Shown here: positions 8,656-17,420 of the stretch, one piece after another
How the letters are laid out: every line of letters starts with the position of its first letter
Position numbering within the stretch: the stretch's first letter is position 1
Assembly: GCF_000270245.1 (NCBI RefSeq)
Contig: NC_015635.1
Coordinates: 2,170,001 to 2,234,000, forward strand
Direction: 5' to 3'
Source of the DNA: Microlunatus phosphovorus NM-1
Lineage (GTDB): Bacteria; Actinomycetota; Actinomycetes; Propionibacteriales; Propionibacteriaceae
Length of the DNA: 64,000 nucleotides
Notes under the pieces: generated by a model
The model's input: the letters and a program-made list of their open reading frames with translations, nothing else
Told to the model about the DNA's origin: nothing
Databases searched by the model: none
Position numbers and translations under genes: made by a program

Positions 8656-9339
8656 TCAGGAGGCCCAGGCCGATGCGTTGCCCGGCGGGGGATCGGCTAG
8701 CGCGGCGTCGCGGATGCCCCGCAGTGCATTGCTCAGATGGACATGGGTCGCATGGGCGGCCAGCTCACCGTCACCGTCGATGATGGCGCGCACGATGGCG
8801 AGGTGCTCGGCAGCGGCCAACGTCAGGCGCGCCTCCGAGCGGCGGGCGAGTCGGCGAGCCCGGGCGACGTGCGAGCGAAGGCTCCGCAGACTCGCCACCA
8901 GATAGGAGTTTCCGACGGCCTCGTCGATGGCCAGATCGAATCGCGCCACCAGGTCGTAGTAGCCGTGATGCGCATCGTCGTCGGAGGCGAGCAGGTCGGT
9001 GATCCGGGAAAGCGCCAGCTCCAGTTCGCTGAAGGCTGCCGGATTGCGCCGGGCGGCGGCCAATCGGGCCGCATGAGTCTCCAGGGCGGTGCGCAGCTCA
9101 TAGAGCAGCACGACGTCGTCGATCGAGACCGGAGTGACTACCAGGCCGCGGCCTGCCTGTGGGCCGACCAAGCCGTCGGCGACCAGGCGTGCCATCGCCT
9201 CCCGAAGCGGTGTCCGGGAGACACCCAATCGGGCAGCCTGCTCGACCTCACCGAGCACGGTCCCCGGTGGCAGGTCCCAGTCGAGGATCTCGGCCTTGAG
9301 CGTCGCGTAGGCGCGGTCACTCGCGCGTTCGACTGCCAC
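8656..9339 (-). CDS. GntR/FadR-family regulator of the prp operon
   Basis: This 227-aa protein has an N-terminal winged helix (residues 8-70; EVEQAARLGVSRTPLREAMARL) and an all-helical FCD ligand domain (about 75-215). In the FadR subgroup the FCD domain binds acyl or dicarboxylate ligands, often through a metal. The gene is immediately upstream of and co-oriented with prpDBC, so it is the likely local regulator of propionate catabolism. The candidate effector is a cycle intermediate such as methylcitrate, by analogy only. Confidence 0.85.
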   Translation of the reverse strand: MAVERASDRAYATLKAEILDWDLPPGTVLGEVEQAARLGVSRTPLREAMARLVADGLVGPQAGRGLVVTPVSIDDVVLLYELRTALETHAARLAAARRNPAAFSELELALSRITDLLASDDDAHHGYYDLVARFDLAIDEAVGNSYLVASLRSLRSHVARARRLARRSEARLTLAAAEHLAIVRAIIDGDGELAAHATHVHLSNALRGIRDAALADPPPGNASAWAS

Positions 9340-9390
9340 GTCTCTCCGTCCATGCTCGGTCCGGTCTGCACTCTGGCGCTCGGGTCCTTG

Positions 9391-9461
9391 TGTATGCAGA
9401 ACCTGAAGCGGAAGTGCTCCATCGTGCCGATTCTGTCACAGCCACCGCACATTTGTATACA
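9391..9461. promoter_or_regulatory. two TGTATACA-like boxes upstream of gntR-prp
   Basis: TGTATGCA (9391-9398) and the perfect palindrome TGTATACA (9454-9461) lie 63 bases apart, about six helical turns. FadR-subfamily GntR proteins commonly bind short palindromes with a central GTATAC-like core. They sit in the divergent gap between gntR and the sulfate transporter operon, so autoregulation of gntR-prpDBC is plausible. Confidence 0.4.
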
Positions 9462-9661
9462 GAGCGCCGCCGAGCCTTCGGACTGTCTTTCGGGATTCTG
9501 CCCCGACCCGGCAGTCGTCCAAGTGCAGTGCCGCACAAGGCTCGCCTGGAAGGCCGTCTTGAAATCCGAGAGCTGCCGCCACACATCGGGTATTGTCCTC
9601 AATCACTACAGAACTACTAGGAAATAGGGACTACGGTCCCGAAACAATTGGGGGAAGCTTC

Positions 9662-10717
9662 ATGTCCACTCCGTTCTCGCGCCGCACAGCGCTGCGCGCT
9701 GCGGCTGGTCTGCTGGCAGTCGGGGTCGTATCGACACTCGGTGGTTGTGTAGGTGGCTCCGCGGCACCGTCCACGGACACCTCAGCGGCCACGACCACGC
9801 TGCATCTCGTCGGCTTCGCCGTGCCGAAGGAGGCGAACAACGCCATCCAGAAGAAGTTCGCCGAGACGCCTGAGGGTAAGGGCGTGGTCTGGGAGGAGTC
9901 GTACGGTGCCTCCGGCGACCAGAGCCGCGCGGTGGTCAACGGGCTCGAGGCCGACTACGTGAACTTCTCGCTCGAGGGAGACGTCACCCGGCTCGTCAAG
10001 GCCGGACTGGTGGCCGAGGACTGGAACGCCGGCCCGACCAAGGGCATCGTGTCGGACTCGGTGGTGGTCATCGTGGTGCCCAAGGGCAATCCCCAGGGCA
10101 TCAAGGGCTGGGACGATCTGACCAAGGACGGGGTCAAGATCATCACCCCGAATCCGGCATCGTCGGGTGCGGCCCGCTGGAACATCCTGGCCGCCTACCA
10201 GCAGGTGATCGCCGATGGCGGCAGCGAGGCTGACGCGAAGGCGTACCTGACCAAGTTCTTCAATCACGTGGCCGCGCTGCCAGGCAGCGGCCGGGACGCC
10301 ACCAACGCCTTCTTGCAGGGCGCCGGTAACGTGCTGATCTCGTACGAGAACGAGGCGATCCTGGCGCGTCAGTCGGGGGAGGACTTCGACTACATCGTGC
10401 CCGACGCCACCTTGAAGATCGAGAATCCGGGCGCGGTGCTCAAGGACGCCGATCCGAAGGCAAAGGCCTACCTTGACTTCGTGCTGACCACGGCCGGTCA
10501 GGAGGAATACGTCAAGAAGGGCTTCCGGTCGGTGCTCGCCGACACCCCGGTCGGCACCGTCGAGGGTGCCAACGATCCGGCGCAGCCGTTCCCGGTGCCG
10601 GCGAAGCTCTTCACCATCGCGGAGCTGGGCGGTTGGGACGCGGTCAATGCCAAGTTCTTCGACGAGGAGTCCGGCATCGTGCCGCAGATCCAGAAGGACA
10701 CAGGCAAGCAGCAATGA
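9662..10717 (+). CDS. sulfate/thiosulfate-binding lipoprotein
   Basis: This 351-aa secreted protein is the substrate-binding component of a sulfate ABC transporter (Sbp/CysP family). The signal region SRRTALRAAAGLLAVG resembles a Tat motif and ends in a lipobox with Cys29 (LGGC). The mature part shows family stretches such as NPASSGAARWNILAAY and YENEAILA. ATG 9662 follows a GGGGGA site; an upstream in-frame ATG at 9593 would mask the signal peptide. Its stop overlaps cysT by four bases, so it is the first gene of a four-gene operon. Confidence 0.9.
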   Translation: MSTPFSRRTALRAAAGLLAVGVVSTLGGCVGGSAAPSTDTSAATTTLHLVGFAVPKEANNAIQKKFAETPEGKGVVWEESYGASGDQSRAVVNGLEADYVNFSLEGDVTRLVKAGLVAEDWNAGPTKGIVSDSVVVIVVPKGNPQGIKGWDDLTKDGVKIITPNPASSGAARWNILAAYQQVIADGGSEADAKAYLTKFFNHVAALPGSGRDATNAFLQGAGNVLISYENEAILARQSGEDFDYIVPDATLKIENPGAVLKDADPKAKAYLDFVLTTAGQEEYVKKGFRSVLADTPVGTVEGANDPAQPFPVPAKLFTIAELGGWDAVNAKFFDEESGIVPQIQKDTGKQQ

Positions 10718-11586
10718 CCGCGACGGCCCTCACCCGGCTGGTCGACCGGCCGGAGGCGACCCCTCCGCCGGTCGGCCGGCGCCGTCGCCGACGGACATCG
10801 ACCTCGCTGACCCCACTGGCGGGAGTCGGCCTCGGCGTGACGATGCTGTGGTTCAGCCTGCTGGTGCTGATTCCGTTGCTGGCGATCCTGGTGCAGGCAT
10901 CCGAAGGTGGCTGGCCGGCGTACTGGAACGCGCTGACCAGCCCGCAGACCGTGGCCGCGTTGCGGCTGACCGTCGGCGAGTCGCTGCTGGTCACCCTGGT
11001 AAACATCGTGATGGGGACGGCGATCGCCTGGGTGCTGGTCCGCGACCGGTTCTGGGGACAGCGGATCCTCGAGGTGGTGATCGACATCCCGTTCGCCCTG
11101 CCGACCATCGTCGCTGGGCTGGTGCTGCTCAGCCTGTACGGCCCGTCCAGCCCGCTGGGTGTCGACTGGGCGAACACTCGGGTCGCCGTCTTCCTGGCCT
11201 TCCTGTTCGTCACGTTGCCGTTCGTGGTCCGCACCGTGCAGCCGGTGCTGCTCGAGCTGGAACCGGACGTCGAGGAAGCGGCTGCCTCGCTGGGTGCTTC
11301 GCGGCTGACGGCCTTCCGGACCGTGATCCTGCCGGCGCTGGCACCGGCGATCACCTCGGGCGCGGCACTCAGCTTTGCCCGGGGGATCAGTGAGTACGGC
11401 TCCCTGGTGTTGCTCTCCGGCAATCTGCCGTACGCGACCGAGGTCGCCTCGGTCCGCATCCTGTCCTACGTCGAAGGCGACAAGCTCACCGAGGCTGCGG
11501 CGGTGGCCTCGATCCTGTTGGTGGTGGCTCTCGTGGTCATCGTCGCGTTGGACATCATCTCTCGGCGGGTGGCCCGACATGGCTGA
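10714..11586 (+). CDS. cysT: sulfate ABC transporter permease CysT
   Basis: This 290-aa integral membrane protein has about six transmembrane segments and the permease EAA loop (EEAAASLGASRLTAFRTVI, near residues 188-206). It pairs with CysW to form the channel. The ATG overlaps the binding-protein stop (ATGA). The first 30 residues are a basic cytosolic extension with RRRRRR. Confidence 0.9.
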   Translation: MTATALTRLVDRPEATPPPVGRRRRRRTSTSLTPLAGVGLGVTMLWFSLLVLIPLLAILVQASEGGWPAYWNALTSPQTVAALRLTVGESLLVTLVNIVMGTAIAWVLVRDRFWGQRILEVVIDIPFALPTIVAGLVLLSLYGPSSPLGVDWANTRVAVFLAFLFVTLPFVVRTVQPVLLELEPDVEEAAASLGASRLTAFRTVILPALAPAITSGAALSFARGISEYGSLVLLSGNLPYATEVASVRILSYVEGDKLTEAAAVASILLVVALVVIVALDIISRRVARHG

Positions 11587-12478
11587 CACTGCGATCCCCG
11601 ACACCGCCTCGTCGGTCCCAGCGCCGGGAGCGGCGCCAACGGGCCGCGGCAAGGTGGTCACCGTCCGGGCCCGGTCTCCATGGCGGTGGGTGCTGCGCGT
11701 GCTGGTGATCGGCTATCTGTTCTTCCTGGTGGTCTGGCCCGTGGCGCTGGTAGCCAAGCAGACCTTTTCGCGCGGAATCGAGCCCGTGCTGGCGGCTTTG
11801 CGACAGCCCGATGTCGTCTTCGCCTTTCAGCTGACCTTGTCGATCGCGTTCTGGGCGGTGCTGATCAACACCGTCTTCGGGATCGTGATCTCCCTGCTGC
11901 TGACCCGCTACACCTTCCCGGGCCGCCGGGCGCTGTCCGCGCTCATCGATCTGCCGTTGTCTGTCTCGCCGATCGTCGTCGGCCTGGCTCTGCTGCTCGT
12001 CTACAGCGGGCGTACGGGCTGGCTTGGTCAGACGCTCGAGTCGGCCGGGCTGCAGATCATCTATGCGCCGCCGGGGATGATCCTCGCCACCGCGTTCGTC
12101 AGCCTGCCGTTGATGATCCGCGAACTGGTCCCGGTGCTGACCGAGATCGGCACCGATGCGGAGCAGGCGGCGCGCAGTCTCGGCGCCTCGCCGCTGCAGT
12201 CGTTCCTGCAGATCACCGTGCCGGCCATCAAATGGGCCTTGCTCTACGGCGTGGTGCTCAGCCTGGCTCGCTCGCTGGGCGAGTTCGGCGCGGTCAAGAT
12301 CGTCTCCGGCGGCGTCGCGATGCGTACCCAGTCGGCCACGTTGCTCGTCGAGCAGCGCTACCAGCAGTTCGGCCCCGACAACACCATCACCGCGTACACG
12401 GCGGCCTTCATCCTGGCCCTGATCGCGGTGCTTGCGCTGGTCGTCGTCACCAGCTTGCGTCCCAGGGAGGACCACTGA
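11579..12478 (+). CDS. cysW: sulfate ABC transporter permease CysW
   Basis: This 299-aa six-transmembrane permease has the EAA motif [18 protein letters not shown] and the CysW-like segment [14 protein letters not shown]. It is the second channel subunit for sulfate or thiosulfate uptake. The start overlaps the cysT stop by eight bases, and its own stop overlaps cysA (TGATG). The tight coupling suggests matched subunit synthesis. Confidence 0.9.
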   Translation: MADTAIPDTASSVPAPGAAPTGRGKVVTVRARSPWRWVLRVLVIGYLFFLVVWPVALVAKQTFSRGIEPVLAALRQPDVVFAFQLTLSIAFWAVLINTVFGIVISLLLTRYTFPGRRALSALIDLPLSVSPIVVGLALLLVYSGRTGWLGQTLESAGLQIIYAPPGMILATAFVSLPLMIRELVPVLTEIGTDAEQAARSLGASPLQSFLQITVPAIKWALLYGVVLSLARSLGEFGAVKIVSGGVAMRTQSATLLVEQRYQQFGPDNTITAYTAAFILALIAVLALVVVTSLRPREDH

Positions 12479-13461
12479 TGAGCATCAAGATCCACGGTGT
12501 CGGCAAGCGCTTCGGCGACTTCGTCGCGCTGGACGACATCAATCTGGAGATACCCTCCGGTGAGCTGACCGCGCTGCTCGGGCCCAGCGGTGGGGGAAAG
12601 TCGACCCTGTTGCGGATCATCGCCGGACTGGAGCTGTCCGACACCGGCTCGGTCGAGATCGAGGGGAAGGACGCGACCGCGCTGCCGGCTCAGAAACGCA
12701 ACGTCGGCTTCGTGTTCCAGCACTATGCCGCGTTCCGGCATATGACGGTGGCGCAGAACGTCGGCTACGGCCTCAAGATCCGGAAGCGGCCCAAACGGGA
12801 GATCGCGGCGAAGGTCGAGGAACTGCTGGCCCTGGTGCATCTGTCGCAGTTCGCCGACCGGCTGCCCTCGCAACTGTCCGGTGGTCAGCGGCAGCGGATG
12901 GCGCTGGCTCGGGCGCTGGCCATCGAGCCCTCGGTGCTGTTGCTCGACGAGCCGTTCGGCGCCCTGGATGCCAAGGTGCGCAAGGAACTGCGGGCCTGGC
13001 TGCGGCGACTGCACGACGAGGTCCACGTCACCACGGTGTTCGTCACCCACGACCAGGAGGAGGCGCTCGAGGTCGCCGACCAGATCGTGGTGATCAACAA
13101 CGGGCGGATCGAGCAGATCGGCACCCCCGATCAGCTCTACGACGTGCCGGCCTCGGAGTTCGTGATGGGCTTCCTCGGGCCGGTGACGGTGCTCGACGGC
13201 AGCCTTGTTCGGCCGCACGACATCGAGGTGGTCACGGTGCCGTTCCCAGGTGCGTACGCCGGGCGGATCGCGCGGTCCAGCCGAGTCGGCTTCGAGGTCC
13301 GGCTCGAGGTCGCGCTCACCGAGGCGGGGCGGGACGGCGCTGCCCAATCTGCTCCGGTGCTGGTCACGCTGACCCGCGCCGAGGCTGCGGCCAAGCAACT
13401 CGACGAGGGTCTTCCGGTCTGGGTCAAGCCGATCGCCGAGGCAGCGAGCTGCGCGGGATAG
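12478..13461 (+). CDS. cysA: sulfate ABC transporter ATP-binding protein
   Basis: This 327-aa ATPase powers the sulfate importer. Walker A is GPSGGGKST (35-43), the ABC signature is [15 protein letters not shown], Walker B is [12 protein letters not shown], and the H-loop is [12 protein letters not shown] short C-terminal TOBE-like region (about 235-325) follows. GGGAGG lies just before the start. The last codons (encoding SCAG) and the stop lie within the first copy of a 121-bp tandem repeat, so the C-terminus may have been altered by that element. Confidence 0.92.
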   Translation: MSIKIHGVGKRFGDFVALDDINLEIPSGELTALLGPSGGGKSTLLRIIAGLELSDTGSVEIEGKDATALPAQKRNVGFVFQHYAAFRHMTVAQNVGYGLKIRKRPKREIAAKVEELLALVHLSQFADRLPSQLSGGQRQRMALARALAIEPSVLLLDEPFGALDAKVRKELRAWLRRLHDEVHVTTVFVTHDQEEALEVADQIVVINNGRIEQIGTPDQLYDVPASEFVMGFLGPVTVLDGSLVRPHDIEVVTVPFPGAYAGRIARSSRVGFEVRLEVALTEAGRDGAAQSAPVLVTLTRAEAAAKQLDEGLPVWVKPIAEAASCAG

Positions 13462-13699
13462 ATTGCGCTGCTCACCGGCGCCATAAGGCCGCTCGTTCGT
13501 CGCGATCTGGAACGACGGAGAGACGTGTCGTTCCAGATCGCTCCTGCACTCCCGGCCGCGCCGGCTGCGCTGCGCGGGATAGATTGCGCTGCTCACCGGC
13601 GCCATAAGGCCGCTCGTTCGTCGCGATCTGGAACGACGGAGAGACGTGTCGTTCCAGATCGCTCCTGCACTCCCGGCCGCGCCGGCTGCGCTGCGCGGG
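13448..13699. repeat. 121-bp tandem duplication carrying a 15-bp hairpin
   Basis: Two essentially identical 121-base units start at 13448 and 13569; ten bases of a third begin at 13690. Each unit holds the perfect stem gcgatctggaacgac / gtcgttccagatcgc around a ten-base loop. The first copy includes the cysA stop codon. The hairpin could terminate cysA transcription; its exact duplication points to a recent event or a mobile repeat. The gap to 13725 holds no gene. Confidence 0.85.
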
Positions 13700-13725
13700 C
13701 TCGCCGGGGCTCCCGATGCCTCGTG

Positions 13726-14049
13726 TCAGGGGGTGTGGTCGGGGTGGCTGTAGTAGCCGCACAGCTCCCGCTCCTCCTCTGGCGACAGATGCTCCTCCGG
13801 TGGCACGTTCGGAGCGTGCTTGACGGACTCCTTCGTGTAGGGCACGGTCACCCGCTTGCCCTCGATCTCGGCGTCCGTCAGCAGCACGTAGGTCTCTTTG
13901 GTCCCGAACAGGCCGGTCGATACCGTCATCCAATCCGGTACGCCTGAGATGTCATCGGCGTACACCCGTCGGACCCTGCCGATTCGCTCACCCTGCGAGC
14001 TGTACACCTCGTGATCGAACAGTTGATCAACCTGCTCACGGTTCAGCAT
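13726..14049 (-). CDS. PRC-barrel domain protein
   Basis: This 107-aa soluble protein matches the PRC-barrel fold at its N-terminus (VYSSQGERIGRVRRVYADD, then WMTVSTGLFGTKETYVLL). In actinobacteria such proteins are common and often stress-associated; their biochemical role is mostly unknown. A strong GGAGGAA site precedes the ATG. It is transcribed away from the LodA-like gene. A weak SigF-like promoter lies upstream (CTTT-N17-GGGTAT on the minus strand, 14104-14130). Confidence 0.8.
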   Translation of the reverse strand: MLNREQVDQLFDHEVYSSQGERIGRVRRVYADDISGVPDWMTVSTGLFGTKETYVLLTDAEIEGKRVTVPYTKESVKHAPNVPPEEHLSPEEERELCGYYSHPDHTP

Positions 14050-14103
14050 CGTTCCTCCTCCGGTCTCGTCACACGCCCCCGGTGGGTGGTTGATCTATCG
14101 ACG

Positions 14104-14130
14104 ATACCCAACAGCTTTTGTCGCGTAAAG
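14104..14130 (-). promoter_or_regulatory. weak SigF-like promoter for the PRC-barrel gene
   Basis: Read on the minus strand, CTTT (14130-14127) and GGGTAT (14109-14104) are 17 bases apart. The -10 element fits the SigB/SigF consensus; the -35 has three of four bases. Confidence 0.3.
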
Positions 14131-14247
14131 GCCGTTCGGCGGATGATTGTGGCTCGAGACCGGCCGATGCGCGACGACGAAGCCGGTCAGCTACCCTTCC
14201 CGAAAAGACTTTGTTTCTGATCGCGTACTTTCGTGTGAGGCGGATGT

Positions 14248-16242
14248 ATGACCGAGATCGTTCGCTGTGTCATTCACCCCGGAATCGGGATCGCGCGAGT
14301 CGGCAACGCGCCGACGGAGTACTACGTCGGCCCCGAGGCACCCGGTCAGGTGCCTGCTCCGACCGGCGGGTTCAAGGACGCCGCCGGACGGATCAAGCGA
14401 CAGGCGGCCCGGTTCCGGGTCTACGGCCTCGACAAAGACGGTGCTGTGGTGCGCGAGGTCACCGCCGACGTCGGCGAGGTGGCCTGGCGGGTGCATCTGG
14501 CCAACCGCAAGGCGGCCTGGTATCAGTTTCTCAACGCGATGGACCTGGGCTCGAAGTACGCGCTCGTGGCGCCTCGACGCAACGCAGGCATCACCGGAGC
14601 GGCCAGGAAGAAGCTGATCATCGATCCCGGCTCGCGGTCGATCACCGGGCGCAGCATCAAGGGCACCGCGTACCGGTTCGACTCAGGTCAGTTCATGGGC
14701 ACGAAGGTGCGGCTCGGCGAGGTGCGGACCGACAACCTGGGCAGGCTGTTGGTGCTCGGCGGCTTCGGCGCCTCGGCGTCGTACCTCGACCAGCCGGCGA
14801 CCACGTTCGCCAACAATGACGGCTGGCACGACGACACCTCCGACGGGACCGTGCGCGCCACTGTGAAGATCGGGACCAAGACGTTCGAGGCCGAGCCGGC
14901 TGTGGTCGTGGTCACTCCGCCCAACTACGGCCAAGGGCTTTACGGCGTGGTGACGATGTACGACGTCGTCTACGACCTCTTCTGCCGGACGCCGGCCTTC
15001 GGGTTCAAGCCGCCGGCCAAGCCGTCGTTCTGGCGACACATCTACCCGATGCTCGAACGCCTGGTCGGCAGTGGTTGGGTGAATGGCGGCGCCGACATGC
15101 TGTTCGGGCCCGGTAGCCCCAGTCATCTGACAACGCCCGACCTGCTGGCCAAGCTGGCCGACCCAGGGTCAGCCTCAAAGGCGCTACGGACGGCGTACGC
15201 AGGGTGGTTCCGCGACCCGGCCGGAGCCTGGGGCAAACAGCAGCCGGTCAAGCTGCCGCCGTTCTACGGCGATGCCTTCGGCAACTACCGCAACCTCGGG
15301 GCCGACGACCTCGCGGTGACGCCGACTCAATACGGCTGGCTCAAACGCTGGGCGGCCGGCGACTTCGACCCCGATCCCGCGAGTCGTACCCGTCCAGCGA
15401 CGTTGGCCGGCTATCCGGTGGCCAACCAGCCGCGAGCGCTCGACGAGGCGAACCTGGAGAGCTGCCTGGGTGGTCCGTTCCACCCGGGAATCGAGCTGAC
15501 CTGGCCGCTGCGAGTCGCCTCGATGTGGAACGCCCCCTTTCGGCTGAAGCTGCTGGCCGAGGGCAAGGAGCCCACCATGGACTACGGCGTCACCCTGACA
15601 CCCGCGGAGGCCCTCGGCGCCGCCGGCGTCGTCTCCTCGACCGCGCCGGGGACCCTCACCTGGTGGCTCGGGGTGCCCTGGCAGACCGACGAGGCGAGCT
15701 GCCTGGCGGGCTACGAGATCGGCACTTATCTGCCGCTGCCGTCGTTCTGGGCGGCGCGGGTCCCCAACCAGGTGCTCAGCGAGCGCTCGTACGAGCGCGC
15801 CCTGGACACCGGTCTGCCCACGACTCAGCGGCTCAAACACCTGTTCCGGCGGCTCGACTGGCTGCGCTTCTTCGGACCCGCCAACTCCAAGCGGCTCAAC
15901 GACAACATCGCTCGGTGGCACCAACTCGGCATCGTCGCGCCGCGGCCCGGGCCCGCGGATCTGGCCGCTGAAGGCATCCCGGACACCCTGTGGGTGGAGA
16001 CGGCTCTCGACCCAGGCCTCACCGCTGCCGACGCGACCTGGGAGCAGGTCAAGCTGGCCGAACGCATCCTCGGTCTGCCGGCCGGTGATGTCCCTGCGGT
16101 AGACACCGCTCTCGCCACCGACCAGGTCTCCGCCGAAGGGGCGCTCGAGGCGGTGGAGCTGGCTGAGCAGAGACTGGTCGATGAGCGAGACGCGACGCCG
16201 CCCGACGTTCAGCGGCTTCTCCTCGGTCGCGGCGAGTTGTAG
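14248..16242 (+). CDS. LodA-like CTQ-dependent amino-acid oxidase
   Basis: This 664-aa protein resembles LodA/GoxA, the L-lysine epsilon-oxidase and glycine oxidase that use a self-derived cysteine tryptophylquinone cofactor. The N-terminus RCVIHPGIGIARVGNAP is typical of the family. The motif PWQTDEASC contains D481 and C485, the same four-residue spacing as LodA D512 and C516 (numbers from memory), which are needed for cofactor formation. The partner Trp is probably downstream; W501 (LPSFWAAR) is a candidate, although the Cys-Trp spacing is shorter than in LodA. LodA-like enzymes release H2O2 and ammonia. A LodB-like flavoprotein follows directly. The substrate cannot be read from sequence. 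Confidence 0.8.
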   Translation: MTEIVRCVIHPGIGIARVGNAPTEYYVGPEAPGQVPAPTGGFKDAAGRIKRQAARFRVYGLDKDGAVVREVTADVGEVAWRVHLANRKAAWYQFLNAMDLGSKYALVAPRRNAGITGAARKKLIIDPGSRSITGRSIKGTAYRFDSGQFMGTKVRLGEVRTDNLGRLLVLGGFGASASYLDQPATTFANNDGWHDDTSDGTVRATVKIGTKTFEAEPAVVVVTPPNYGQGLYGVVTMYDVVYDLFCRTPAFGFKPPAKPSFWRHIYPMLERLVGSGWVNGGADMLFGPGSPSHLTTPDLLAKLADPGSASKALRTAYAGWFRDPAGAWGKQQPVKLPPFYGDAFGNYRNLGADDLAVTPTQYGWLKRWAAGDFDPDPASRTRPATLAGYPVANQPRALDEANLESCLGGPFHPGIELTWPLRVASMWNAPFRLKLLAEGKEPTMDYGVTLTPAEALGAAGVVSSTAPGTLTWWLGVPWQTDEASCLAGYEIGTYLPLPSFWAARVPNQVLSERSYERALDTGLPTTQRLKHLFRRLDWLRFFGPANSKRLNDNIARWHQLGIVAPRPGPADLAAEGIPDTLWVETALDPGLTAADATWEQVKLAERILGLPAGDVPAVDTALATDQVSAEGALEAVELAEQRLVDERDATPPDVQRLLLGRGEL

Positions 16243-16250
16243 GACCTGCG

Positions 16251-17420
16251 ATCAGCGATCCCGCACCCGACGGCGTCGTCGTAGTCGGTGGCGGACCGGC
16301 CGGCGTGGCTACCGCGATCACCCTGGTCGGACTCGGCGTACGCACCGTCCTGCTCGAAGCGGCGCCCGGACCGCGCTGGAAGCCTGGCGAGAGCCTGCCG
16401 CCGAGCATCAACCCCATCCTGACCAGGTTGGGTCTGAACGCGGCGGTGCGCCGGGCGGCGCTGCCGTCGTACGGGGTCAGCTCCCGCTGGGGCTCGCCGG
16501 AGCTGATCGAACGCGACTTCCTCTTCGGGGTCGGCGGCGTCGGCTGGCGGATCGACCGTCTCGCGTTTGAATCGGAACTTGCCAACGCGGCCCGGCAGAC
16601 CGGCGTCGAATGGCACTGGGGCACTCGTGTGGCGGACTGCGTCCGGGTGGGTTCACACGGCTGGGCGCTGCACGCCAGCACCGCCGGGGGCCTACGTCGC
16701 TGGACGGCCCGGGTGGTCGTCGACGCTTCCGGGCGGGCAGCGCGAGTGGCCCGATTGCTGGGAGCACGCAGGCTCCGTTACGACCGGTTGCTGGGCTCGC
16801 TCAGCTATCTTCCGAGTCCTCCGGCCCAGACCCTCCCAGCCCAGACCGTCTCAGCCCGGTCCTTGCCGGCCGCGGATCCGGGGTCGGCCACGGTGGTCGA
16901 GGCTGTTCCTGGCGGCTGGTGGTATTCGTTGGGGCTGCCGAGCCGGCAGCTGGTCGTGGCGTTCTTGACCGACGCCGATCTGCTTGCCGAGACGCTGCGT
17001 CGTCCCTGGCGGTTCGCAGAGCTGCCGCTGGCCTACGCTCCGACGACCTCGGAGCGGCTCCGCGCCACCGGCTGTCCGCAGCCGTGGCCGGCACCGCGCA
17101 TCCGACCGGCCTACGTCGGTCGATTGGGGTCGGTGGCCGGTCCGGACTGGCTGGCCGTCGGTGAGGCTGCCGTGTGCTTCGACCCGCTGTCCTCGTACGG
17201 TGTGGAGGCCGCGCTGGGCGCCGGCTTCTACGCCGGTGCCGCGATCAGTGAGCAGCTCGGCGGACGGCCGGACGCCTTGTCGGGGTACGCGGAACTGATC
17301 GACCACACCTTCGCGCAGTATCTGATTGCCTGCCACGACCGCTATGCCACAGAGCGTCGGTGGCCTGATTCGACCTTTTGGCGTCGACGTCACCGGCTCG
17401 GCGCTATGGCGCTTCCGTAG
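16251..17420 (+). CDS. LodB-like FAD-dependent maturase, apparent ATC start
   Basis: This roughly 389-aa flavoprotein resembles LodB and tryptophan halogenases. LodB is needed to form the quinone cofactor of LodA. The FAD-binding motif VVVVGGGPAGVATAI lies upstream of the first ordinary start codon in this frame (GTG 16305), so the protein must begin earlier. From the frame's upstream stop at 16182 no ATG, GTG or TTG occurs. ATC at 16251 gives the natural N-terminus SDPAPDGVVVVGGG and lies six bases after AGGA (16241-16244). Either initiation is at a rare AUC codon or the base is a sequencing error or mutation. The gene starts nine bases after lodA and overlaps the convergent ThuA-like gene by 17 bases. 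Confidence 0.72.
   Translation: MSDPAPDGVVVVGGGPAGVATAITLVGLGVRTVLLEAAPGPRWKPGESLPPSINPILTRLGLNAAVRRAALPSYGVSSRWGSPELIERDFLFGVGGVGWRIDRLAFESELANAARQTGVEWHWGTRVADCVRVGSHGWALHASTAGGLRRWTARVVVDASGRAARVARLLGARRLRYDRLLGSLSYLPSPPAQTLPAQTVSARSLPAADPGSATVVEAVPGGWWYSLGLPSRQLVVAFLTDADLLAETLRRPWRFAELPLAYAPTTSERLRATGCPQPWPAPRIRPAYVGRLGSVAGPDWLAVGEAAVCFDPLSSYGVEAALGAGFYAGAAISEQLGGRPDALSGYAELIDHTFAQYLIACHDRYATERRWPDSTFWRRRHRLGAMALP

Noticed and set aside
9593-9661. Possible riboswitch ahead of the sulfate operon
   Set aside because: Only a small gggac/gtccc hairpin is visible. No known riboswitch core could be recognised.
16305-17420. GTG 16305 as the lodB start
   Set aside because: It would remove the GGGPAG part of the FAD-binding motif, which is encoded in frame just upstream.
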